From the NCBI GenBank assembly GCA_030538415.1, contig JAUNTY010000025.1:1-39901 (forward strand): a stretch of DNA of 39,901 nucleotides. Direction: 5' to 3'. The notes below the pieces were generated by a model. It did no database searches. It worked only from the letters and a program-made list of their open reading frames with translations, and was not told the origin of the DNA. This DNA is from Neisseria sp. (GTDB lineage Bacteria > Pseudomonadota > Gammaproteobacteria > Burkholderiales > Neisseriaceae). Positions 33,139-39,764 of this stretch are shown in pieces; the first letter of the stretch is position 1; every line of letters begins with the position of its first letter. The position numbers were made by a program, and so were the translations under genes.

Positions 33139-33529
33139 GGCGGGGGCGGCGGATTTCATCGGGGCTGAGTTGGAAGGCTTCGGCGTATTTGGCCAGCGTT
33201 TTGGCGCTGATTTCGGCAAACACGGCGGGGCGGAAATGACGGCGCAGCTGCCAGCGAAACTGGCCGGTGGCGGCGGCGAGGCTGGCTTCGTCATGGCGGT
33301 AGCGCCACATCAGGTAATACAGCGCCGAATGCGTGCCCGCGCAATAAGCCTGCCAGGCCGCTTCGGTTTGCGCGTCAAACGCATTGACGGCCTGCTCGGT
33401 GGCAAACGATTCGTCGTCCCAGCCGCTGCTCTGCCCCTGAATATATTGGCCGTCGCGGGTGGCATACACCACTTTTTTCTGTCCGGCGAAAATTTTGCTG
33501 CCGTGTTGCGGAATGTCTTTTTCTTCCAT
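33119..33529 (-). CDS. 136-residue protein of the DarA/DarB operon, unrecognised
   Basis: I cannot assign a family. The product is soluble, with no signal or membrane segment. Its N-terminal half has KIFAGQKKVVYATRDGQYIQ and an acidic helix, the middle has CAGTHSALYYLMWRYRHDEA, and the basic C-terminal half has RWQLRRHFRPAVFAEISAKT then LAKYAEAFQLSPDEI, which could be a helical bundle or helix-turn-helix. It starts directly after the DarB-like stop (TGA then ATG); the DUS at 33529-33540 provides both that stop and the A of this ATG. It overlaps the BtrH-like gene by 20 bases. Its place between DarB-like and BtrH-like genes implies a part in the same pathway. Confidence 0.75.
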   Translation of the reverse strand: MEEKDIPQHGSKIFAGQKKVVYATRDGQYIQGQSSGWDDESFATEQAVNAFDAQTEAAWQAYCAGTHSALYYLMWRYRHDEASLAAATGQFRWQLRRHFRPAVFAEISAKTLAKYAEAFQLSPDEIRRPRHDQPNF

Positions 33530-34681
33530 TCAGACGGCCTCCAGCAGCATGAAGCAAGACGAAAAGCGCCCGCTTTCGGGGATATAACACAAAATCTTGT
33601 CGCCGCGCACCGCCCTGCCGCTGCGGATGAATTCGTCGAGCATGATGTAAATCGAGGCCGAACCGGTGTTGCCTTTTTCGGTCAGGTTGGTAAACCATTT
33701 GTCGAAGCCGAGTTCGAAACCGATGTTTTGCAGCCCGGCATACACTTTGTCGCGGAAATAGCCCGACGAATAATGCGGCAGAAACCAGCGCACTTCCTCC
33801 GGCCGCAGCGGATGGCGCGCCAGCGCGTGTTGCAGCGCTTTTTCGACGGTGTAGCGGATGATGTGCTCATTGAGCAGCTTCACATCCTGCTTGATGCTCA
33901 TCACGCTGTGCGCCTCGCGCTCGGCAGCGGGATAGGTTTTCCAGCCGCGCAGGCTGCCGTGGTCGTTTTCCGCTCCGGCATACATGCAGGCAGGCATTTC
34001 GTTGGCATACGACACCAGCTCTATCCAGTGCACCTTGAACGAAAGGCCGTCTGAACGCGGCGCATGGCTCAAACACACCGCGCCCGCGCCGTCTGAAAGC
34101 ATCCAGCGCAAGAAATCTTTTTCAAACGCAATATCGGGTTTGGCATCGGCCAGCTTTTTCACATCGATTTCGGGCTGGAACGCTTCCTTGCGCATGATGG
34201 CCGATGCCGCTTCCGCCGCGCAGGCCACCGCATGGCGGTGTTCGCCCGTGCGCACGGCGTTGTAGGCATGCTTCAGCGCCGCCATCCCGGCCACGCACAC
34301 GCCCGCCGCGCTCAACACTTCATACGGCGGCGCCTTGTCCAGCAGGCCGTGCACCATCACGCCGTGGCCGGGCAGCATCTGGTCGGGGTAGGATGTGCCG
34401 CAGGCCAACACGCCGACAGCATGTTTTTCCAAACCCTGTGCAAACAAGGCTTCCACCGCCGCCGCGGCCAATTCCGCGGTAGTGTGAGTGGCGGCGCGGG
34501 AGGCCGGGTCGATGGCGTAATGGCGGCTGCGGATGCCGTTGGAACGCAAAATCATCTGCCGCACGCGCGAAGGCGTGTCACCCACCATGCCGAGTACGGC
34601 TTCCATTTCGTCATTGCCCACCGGCGCATTGGGCAGGAAGGCGGCGCTGCGGGTGAGGTAAACTTCGGAGAGTGTGTTCAT
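33530..34681 (-). CDS. KAS III-type condensing enzyme, DarB-like
   Basis: A 383-residue ketosynthase III-fold enzyme with a Cys-His-Asn triad: C129 in SAAGVCVAGMAAL, H303 in RWFLPHYSSGYF and N338 in EKGNTGSASIYIML. It resembles DarB, which condenses a beta-ketoacyl thioester with a second acyl thioester and cyclises the product to a dialkyl cyclohexanedione. It differs from FabH in length (about 320) and in the long insert around residues 165-260. The ATG at 34681 has AGGGG six bases upstream. It ends in a DUS (EAV-stop). It follows the DarA-like gene by 71 bases. Confidence 0.85.
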   Translation of the reverse strand: MNTLSEVYLTRSAAFLPNAPVGNDEMEAVLGMVGDTPSRVRQMILRSNGIRSRHYAIDPASRAATHTTAELAAAAVEALFAQGLEKHAVGVLACGTSYPDQMLPGHGVMVHGLLDKAPPYEVLSAAGVCVAGMAALKHAYNAVRTGEHRHAVACAAEAASAIMRKEAFQPEIDVKKLADAKPDIAFEKDFLRWMLSDGAGAVCLSHAPRSDGLSFKVHWIELVSYANEMPACMYAGAENDHGSLRGWKTYPAAEREAHSVMSIKQDVKLLNEHIIRYTVEKALQHALARHPLRPEEVRWFLPHYSSGYFRDKVYAGLQNIGFELGFDKWFTNLTEKGNTGSASIYIMLDEFIRSGRAVRGDKILCYIPESGRFSSCFMLLEAV

Positions 34682-34752
34682 CAAAAGCCCCTTGATGGTT
34701 TGACTTGTTTATTGTTGATATTGCCAATACGTTTTCAGACGGCCTTGCCGGG

Positions 34753-35682
34753 TCATTCGCCCGAAGGCTCGCTGAAATAAGCCTTCTGGCGGCGGATTTT
34801 GTCGGCCAGCAGCGGCGCAAACAGCCGCTTGAGCAAGGCGCTCAGCGGCACCAGCGTGAGGATAATCGCAATCAGAAACACGATATACAGCGCCAACACG
34901 CCGCGCCGCAGCAGCGGCGACACCCGCCCGGCGGCCAGCAACAGTTTGCCCCACAGGTAAAAGCTGCGGGCGGCGGCGGTTTCGCTGAAAACCAGCCGCT
35001 CGTTGACCCGCACCGCGCCCATGCCGCGCAACATCGGCCGCGCGCTTTCAGAGGGCCCGGCCAAACATTCGCCCACGCGCGCGCCGAAGCGGGCGCAATC
35101 GGCGATTTCCGCCTCGGCAATGCCCGCCCTCGGCATCCAGGCCGCACCCTGCTGTTTGCCGGTGAGCAGCCACAGCGGCGTGGTGACAAAGCTCCAGGCG
35201 CTGCTGCAGGCGTCGATTTTGACCACATTGTCGGTCAATACCGCGCCCGCATCCGCCAGCAGGGTTTTCATTTTCTCCTGCGCCATCAGCCACATATTGC
35301 GGCAGCCGATGAGCGTCATCACCCGCGTGCCGCGCAGGATTTCACGGGCGGCGGGATGCTGCAGAAAAGCGGTGACCGGCTGCGACGGCGACAAAAACCA
35401 CACCGTGTAGGCAATCACCACCAAATCATAATGCGCATGGGCAAACTGCGGCGTTTCAATCGGTGCGGGCTGCAAATGCACGGTTTCGGGAAAGGTGTTG
35501 AAAAAGCGCCAAAACGGCCACGGAAACGGATAAGGCCGCTGCGGCCGGAGAGGCAGCATCTCCACCGCCGCCCCACTTTGACGCAGCGGCGCGGCAAACG
35601 CTTCGGCCATGCGGGCAAGCTGGCCGGTTTGCGAATAGTAAACAATCAAAACACGCGGTGTGTGTGGCTGCTTCGAATTCAT
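34753..35682 (-). CDS. DarA-like dialkylresorcinol aromatase (flavodoxin-fold)
   Basis: A 309-residue protein with an N-terminal flavodoxin-like fold: the phosphate loop VLIVYYSQTGQLARM (about 11-25) is followed by RPYPFPWPFWRFFNTFPE, a hallmark I associate with the dialkylresorcinol condensing enzyme DarA. A hydrophobic helix near 245-265 (GVLALYIVFLIAIILTLVPL) suggests a membrane tether. In known systems DarA aromatises the cyclohexanedione made by DarB. It is the first gene of the minus-strand operon. The ribosome-binding site is weak. The 134 bases upstream contain no other gene; a DUS terminator there ends lpxL... which is transcribed towards it? No: lpxL lies upstream on the same strand and ends at that terminator. 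Confidence 0.78.
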   Translation of the reverse strand: MNSKQPHTPRVLIVYYSQTGQLARMAEAFAAPLRQSGAAVEMLPLRPQRPYPFPWPFWRFFNTFPETVHLQPAPIETPQFAHAHYDLVVIAYTVWFLSPSQPVTAFLQHPAAREILRGTRVMTLIGCRNMWLMAQEKMKTLLADAGAVLTDNVVKIDACSSAWSFVTTPLWLLTGKQQGAAWMPRAGIAEAEIADCARFGARVGECLAGPSESARPMLRGMGAVRVNERLVFSETAAARSFYLWGKLLLAAGRVSPLLRRGVLALYIVFLIAIILTLVPLSALLKRLFAPLLADKIRRQKAYFSEPSGE

Positions 35683-35769
35683 GTTACATGCATATTGTTA
35701 AAATTTGTTGTGATTATACCCGAATCGTTTTTTGCTGTTGGCATTTGCGATAAAAGTAGCCCAAATATT

Positions 35770-35807
35770 TTCAGACGGCCTTGAAACCAGGTTCAAGGCC
35801 GTCTGAA
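35770..35807 (-). terminator. Extended DUS hairpin terminator after lpxL1
   Basis: TTCAGACGGCCTTGAA (35770-35785) and TTCAAGGCCGTCTGAA (35792-35807) form a 16-bp stem with loop ACCAGG, 9 bases beyond the lpxL1 stop. It separates lpxL1 from the DarA-like operon on the same strand. Confidence 0.8.
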
Positions 35808-35816
35808 AGCATGGCA

Positions 35817-36686
35817 TCAATAAAACCCCGCTTCCCCCTCAGGGCGGGTTTTGAAACGCTTGTGCAGCCAGAAATACTGCGCAGGCTGTTCGCGCACGCG
35901 CGCTTCGATGAAGTCGTTCATGCGTTGGGTGTCGGCTTCGGCGTTGTCGCTGGGGAAGTTTTCCCAGGCCGGATAGAAACGCAGCGTGACGGTGTTGTCG
36001 GCTGCGCGGGTGGGAATGGCGGGAACCACTTTGGCGCCGGTCATGGCGGCGATGCGGCTCAAGCCGGTGATGGTGGCGGTGGGGATGCCGAAAAAGTCGA
36101 CGAAAATCGAATCGTTGCGGCCGAAATCCTGGTCGGGCAGATAGAGAAACGGCGCGTCGCTTTTGCGCAGCTGCTTGATAATCGCGCGCAGCCCTTCGGT
36201 GCGGCCGATGAGGAACACATTATTGTAGCGGTGGCGGCCTTTCAGAATCTGTGCGTCCATGGCCTGGTTTTTCTGATGCGAATACATGCTCACCAGCGGC
36301 ACATCCTGATTGAGCGTATACACCGCCATTTCAAACGCGGTGAAATGCGGATACAGCAGAATCACTTTTTCACCGGCCGCCAACGCTTCATCCAAATAAT
36401 GTTTGTCCTGATAGCGCACCAGCTTTTTCAGACGGCCTGCATCGGCATACCAATACAAACCGTATTCGCACAACAATTTGGCCATGTGTTTGAAATGCTG
36501 TTTCAACACGGTTTTGCGCTGCGCCTCGCTCCATTCGGGATAACACAGGCGCAGATTGGTTTCACCCACTTTGCGGCGCGGCACCACCGCGTAATAGGCG
36601 AGCGTGCCGATAAAATCGGCGAGTTTGTGAATCAGCGCAAACGGCAGCAGCTGAATCAGATAAAGGATAAAAAAGGCGAATTTCAT
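35817..36686 (-). CDS. lpxL1: Lipid A late acyltransferase LpxL1/HtrB
   Basis: An inner-membrane enzyme that adds a secondary lauroyl chain to the lipid A precursor. The 289-residue product begins with a membrane segment (MKFAFFILYLIQLLPFALIH). It has the catalytic HX4E-type motif HFTAFEMAVY (H and E near 114-119), the family segments YSHQKN and FLYLPDQDFGRND, and the C-terminal FWLHKRFKTRPEG. It is very close to the neisserial LpxL1 as I recall it. It is transcribed towards the DarA-like gene but separated from it by a terminator, so I do not count it as part of the lipid cluster, though both act on acyl-ACP. Confidence 0.95.
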   Translation of the reverse strand: MKFAFFILYLIQLLPFALIHKLADFIGTLAYYAVVPRRKVGETNLRLCYPEWSEAQRKTVLKQHFKHMAKLLCEYGLYWYADAGRLKKLVRYQDKHYLDEALAAGEKVILLYPHFTAFEMAVYTLNQDVPLVSMYSHQKNQAMDAQILKGRHRYNNVFLIGRTEGLRAIIKQLRKSDAPFLYLPDQDFGRNDSIFVDFFGIPTATITGLSRIAAMTGAKVVPAIPTRAADNTVTLRFYPAWENFPSDNAEADTQRMNDFIEARVREQPAQYFWLHKRFKTRPEGEAGFY

Positions 36687-36737
36687 AAATGCTTTTCAGA
36701 CGGCCTGCAAACAGATACGGGCATTATAGAGGACTAC

Positions 36738-36787
36738 AGGCCGTCTGAAAAACCGGCCGCCCCGACGGCGCTGCATTCAGACGGCCA
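36738..36787 (-). terminator. DUS inverted pair after the VOC-family gene
   Basis: AGGCCGTCTGAA (36738-36749) and TTCAGACGGCC (36776-36786) with a GC-rich loop, directly beyond the VOC gene stop. Confidence 0.6.
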
Positions 36788-36792
36788 TGCGC

Positions 36793-37182
36793 TCACGCCT
36801 CGCGATAACGGCTGATTTCCAGCAGATTGCCGTCAGGGTCGCGCAGATACACCGAATCAATCGCGCCCACCGCGCCGGTGCGCGGCACAATGCCGCTGAG
36901 CGCCGCCACGCCGTGTGCCGCCAGCTCCGCCAACACGTCGGCCGGCGGCGTGTCGGTCAGCAGGCACAAATCGGCGCTGCCGCACACCGGCGCATGCGCG
37001 TGCGGCTCGATTTCCGCGCCGCGCAGATGCAGGTTGATTTTCTGGCTGCCGAACAACAGCGCCTTGCGCCCTTCGCCGAAGGTGATTTCCTGCATACCCA
37101 AAACGCGGGTGTAAAAATCAATGCTGCGGTCGATGTCGGCCACGGTAAGCACCAGATGATCCAGAGCAGTAATGCGCATCAT
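36793..37182 (-). CDS. VOC (glyoxalase/bleomycin-resistance) family protein
   Basis: A 129-residue single-module-pair vicinal-oxygen-chelate protein. The N-terminal module begins ITALDHLVLTVADIDRSIDF, with H9 as a likely metal ligand, and the C-terminal module ends YLRDPDGNLLEISRY, with E as the second ligand. The second codon is also ATG and is seven bases from GGAG, so the true start may be 37179. Members include glyoxalases, dioxygenases and resistance proteins; the substrate cannot be told. It stands alone with DUS hairpins on both sides. Confidence 0.88.
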   Translation of the reverse strand: MMRITALDHLVLTVADIDRSIDFYTRVLGMQEITFGEGRKALLFGSQKINLHLRGAEIEPHAHAPVCGSADLCLLTDTPPADVLAELAAHGVAALSGIVPRTGAVGAIDSVYLRDPDGNLLEISRYREA

Positions 37183-37230
37183 GTTTCTCCTTTTTGACGA
37201 AATATTCGTGCCAGTTTACCGTAAAACACG

Positions 37231-37271
37231 CTAGGGTTTCCTGACAGCGCAGCGGTGTCAGGAAACCCTAG
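37231..37271. repeat. 41-bp palindromic element, copy 1
   Basis: Arms CTAGGGTTTCCTGACA and TGTCAGGAAACCCTAG pair perfectly around GCGCAGCGG. A second copy at 39811-39851 has C-G in place of T-A at one paired position. A DUS hairpin follows immediately. Confidence 0.75.
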
Positions 37272-37296
37272 GCCGTCTGAAACTTTCAGACGGCCT
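37270..37296. terminator. DUS hairpin
   Basis: AGGCCGTCTGAA (37270-37281) and TTCAGACGGCCT (37285-37296) with loop ACT. It abuts the 41-bp palindrome and shares two bases with it. It lies downstream of gluconokinase, which ends at 37418, and may terminate that operon. The rest of 37297-37417 shows nothing I can assign. Confidence 0.65.
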
Positions 37297-37417
37297 CATG
37301 TGTTTTATCGATGACGGAAACAAGTCAAAAATCATCGCTGCAACCGGCCGCCACACAACCTTGTTGCGACATGCGGCAAGCCAGCTTATTCCGTCGGATG
37401 AGTGAGCCGGGCTCTGG

Positions 37418-37945
37418 CTATAGGAAATTCTGCGCTTTTACCCGGGCCAGCATCTCGGCTTCCACTTCGGCAGGCTCACCGGCATTGTCGATGCGCACGC
37501 CTGCTTCGTCGCTGCCCAATTCTTCCAGAATCGCTTCCTGCGACGCCAGCATTTCCGCTTTCATGTAATGGCCTTGGCGCGCCATCATCCGCGCCAGGTT
37601 CACTTCATGCGGCGGCGCAAGGTGCACAAACACCACCTTGCCTGCCGCCTCGCGCAAAATATCGCGGTATTGGCGTTTCAGTGCCGAGCAGGTCACCACG
37701 CTGTAGGCCGCGCCGCCCTCCGCCTGTGCCGTCATCCAGTCGCGCAGGTTTCGCAGCCACGGATAGCGGTCTTCATCGGTAAGCGGGATGCCCGCGCCCA
37801 TTTTGTCGCGGTTGGCCTGGGTGTGGAAATCGTCGCCTTCGGCGTAGGCGCAGTCGAAATGTTGTTGCAGGGCAAGTGCTGCGGTGGTTTTGCCGCAGCC
37901 GCTGACGCCCATCACCACGAAATGTACGGTTTGTTGTTGAGTCAT
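37418..37945 (-). CDS. gntK: Gluconokinase
   Basis: A 175-residue P-loop kinase that phosphorylates gluconate to 6-phosphogluconate for the Entner-Doudoroff or pentose phosphate pathway. Walker A is VMGVSGCGKTT (about 11-21). The substrate and lid segments are EGDDFHTQANRDKMGAGIPL, DEDRYPWL and CSALKRQYRD. All are typical of the GntK family (about 175 residues). The start at 37945 (MTQQQTVHFVVMG) is chosen by family length; upstream open frame is not similar. It lies 13 bases after the gluconate permease gene on the same strand, so the two form an operon. Confidence 0.95.
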   Translation of the reverse strand: MTQQQTVHFVVMGVSGCGKTTAALALQQHFDCAYAEGDDFHTQANRDKMGAGIPLTDEDRYPWLRNLRDWMTAQAEGGAAYSVVTCSALKRQYRDILREAAGKVVFVHLAPPHEVNLARMMARQGHYMKAEMLASQEAILEELGSDEAGVRIDNAGEPAEVEAEMLARVKAQNFL

Positions 37946-37958
37946 GTCATTTTTCCTT

Positions 37959-39347
37959 TCAGCCCAGTAAAACAAAAGCCGTGGCGGAGAGAGCAAAACC
38001 GATAAACGCAATCAGCGTCTGGTTTACCGTCCAGGTTTTCAAAGTGGTGGGCACATCCATATCCAGCAGGCGGCCGACCAGCCAGAAGCCGGAATCGTTG
38101 ACGTGGCTGGCGCACACCGAGCCTGCCGCCGTTGCCAACACCACACAGGCGAGCTGCCAGTCGGTGTAGCCTGCCGCCATTACGGCGGGCGCCATCAGCG
38201 CGGCGGCCGTGGTCAGCGCCACCGTGGCCGAGCCTTGCGCCACCCGCAGCACCACCGCCACCAAAAAGCAGCCCAGCAGCACCGGAATACCCAGATTGGC
38301 CATGCTGTCGGCCAGCGCCTGACCGATGCCCGAAGCGCGCAACACGCCGCCAAACATGCCGCCCGCGCCGGTAATCAGAATCACCGAGCAAACCGGGCCG
38401 AGTGCGCCGTCGATGGTTTTTTCAAGCGCGGAGGCGTTTTCACCGCGTTTGCGGCCGAGCACATACAGCGCCACCAACACCGAAATCAGCAGCGCAATCG
38501 GCGTTGAGCCAATCATGCGCAAAGTCTGCACCCAGCCTTCGTCGCCGCTGAGCACTTTTTGGCTGATCAGGGTGGCCAGGCCGGTGTTCATGAAAATCAG
38601 CAGCATCGGAATCAGCATGATGCCGACCACCGTGCCCGCGCTGGCGGGCGTTTTCGGCTGGTCGTCATCTTGCGCGCCGCCGGAGAGCAGCGTCGGCACC
38701 GGCACATAAATGCGTTTGCCCAATACCTGGCCGAGCAGATAGCCGCTGAAATACCAGGTAATAAAGGCAATCGGCAAACCGATTAACAGCACATGGCCGA
38801 TGCCCGCGCCGTAAAATTCAGATGCGGCAATCGGCCCCGGATGCGGCGGCAGAAACACGTGCATCACCGAAAACGCACCAATCGATGCCAAGCCGTAGGC
38901 CAGCACCGGCGCTTTCATGCGCCGCGCGGTGGCAAACACAATCGGCAGCATCACCACCAGCCCGGCATCGAAGAAAATCGGAAAACCGAAAATCAGCGAA
39001 GCGATACCGAGCGCAAACGGCGCGCGCTTTTCGCCGAACATGCGGATCAGCGCATCGGCCAGCGACTGCGCCCCGCCAGAAGTTTCCACCAAACGGCCGA
39101 GCATTGCGCCCAGGCCGACCAGCAGCGCCACGCTGCCGAGCGTGCCGCCGAAGCTCTTCACCAGCACATCATTGACGATGCTGCCCATCGGCAGGCCGGT
39201 GGCAATCGCGGTGAGCAGGCTCACCAACACCATCGTTACCAGCGCGTGCACGCGGAATTTGATAATCAGCACCAAAATCAGCGCAATCGCGCCGACGGCA
39301 ATACCGAGCAAGGGGCCTGCGCCCATTGTCTGCGTCCAATTGTCCAT
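37959..39347 (-). CDS. Gluconate:H+ symporter, GntP family
   Basis: A 462-residue inner-membrane permease of the GntP family (12-14 membrane segments) importing gluconate with protons. Visible segments include ALVTMVLVSLLTAIATGLPM, FGFPIFFDAGLVVMLPIVFA, VMHVFLPPHPGPIAASEFYG (the family hallmark HPGP) and SHVNDSGFWLV near the C terminus. AGGAG lies six bases before the ATG. It is followed by gntK, so the pair imports and phosphorylates gluconate. The upstream region has an FNR/CRP-like site at 39473. Which GntP paralogue (GntT, GntU, GntP) it is cannot be settled. Confidence 0.94.
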   Translation of the reverse strand: MDNWTQTMGAGPLLGIAVGAIALILVLIIKFRVHALVTMVLVSLLTAIATGLPMGSIVNDVLVKSFGGTLGSVALLVGLGAMLGRLVETSGGAQSLADALIRMFGEKRAPFALGIASLIFGFPIFFDAGLVVMLPIVFATARRMKAPVLAYGLASIGAFSVMHVFLPPHPGPIAASEFYGAGIGHVLLIGLPIAFITWYFSGYLLGQVLGKRIYVPVPTLLSGGAQDDDQPKTPASAGTVVGIMLIPMLLIFMNTGLATLISQKVLSGDEGWVQTLRMIGSTPIALLISVLVALYVLGRKRGENASALEKTIDGALGPVCSVILITGAGGMFGGVLRASGIGQALADSMANLGIPVLLGCFLVAVVLRVAQGSATVALTTAAALMAPAVMAAGYTDWQLACVVLATAAGSVCASHVNDSGFWLVGRLLDMDVPTTLKTWTVNQTLIAFIGFALSATAFVLLG

Positions 39348-39655
39348 TTACTGCTCCTGTTTTATTGTTTGCGTCTTCCGTCTCTGAAACATTTTTACTC
39401 AAACAACATCAAGCGTCTGTTTGGGTGTAATAAAATGTAACTGCACTTTACTGCCTTGTGCAACGGCTGTTTGTGATTTAAATCAAACTTGAATTTATTT
39501 TTCTTAACAAAGCTAATGTAAATTATTAAATGCCATTATTTCTAAATTTAACGCATTTAATTTCAAAGTTACATAAAACTACATACTCCGCCCCGTATGT
39601 TTGCTCTATTGCCCAATCATTCAAACACTTGCTCCTGCCGGGCTTGCCGACAACA
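39348..39655. other. Promoter region of the gluconate operon
   Basis: This 308-base, AT-rich gap contains no credible coding sequence. It holds an FNR/CRP-like dyad at 39473-39486 and should contain the gntP-like promoter, for which I see no clear -35/-10 pair. Confidence 0.5.
39473..39486. promoter_or_regulatory. FNR/CRP-like dyad upstream of the gluconate permease
   Basis: GTGAT-TTAA-ATCAA matches the FNR consensus at nine of ten defined positions and also half of a CRP site (TGTGA). It lies about 130 bases upstream of the permease ATG. Confidence 0.4.
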
Positions 39656-39725
39656 TATAGTCGGAGAGTAAGTTTTACTACGGCGTTGGCTCGCCTTGTA
39701 TCAGAATCTAATTTCTCCGACTATA
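39656..39725. mobile_element. 70-bp CREE-like element
   Basis: Ends TATAGTCGGAGAG and AATTTCTCCGACTATA around the short core (CTACGGCGTTGGCTCGCC). The left arm is slightly decayed compared with the 72-bp copies. Confidence 0.83.
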
Positions 39726-39727
39726 AC

Positions 39728-39764
39728 AGGCCGTCTGAAACACTTTTCCGCGTTCAGACGGCCT
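39728..39764. repeat. DUS inverted pair
   Basis: AGGCCGTCTGAA (39728-39739) and TTCAGACGGCCT (39753-39764), directly after the CREE and before the last mosaic repeat. It may end a gene lying beyond the window. Confidence 0.7.

Noticed and set aside
35817-36686. lpxL1 as a member of the lipid cluster
   Set aside because: Although it is on the same strand just upstream of the DarA-like gene, a 16-bp-stem terminator separates them, and LpxL1 is a standard lipid A gene.
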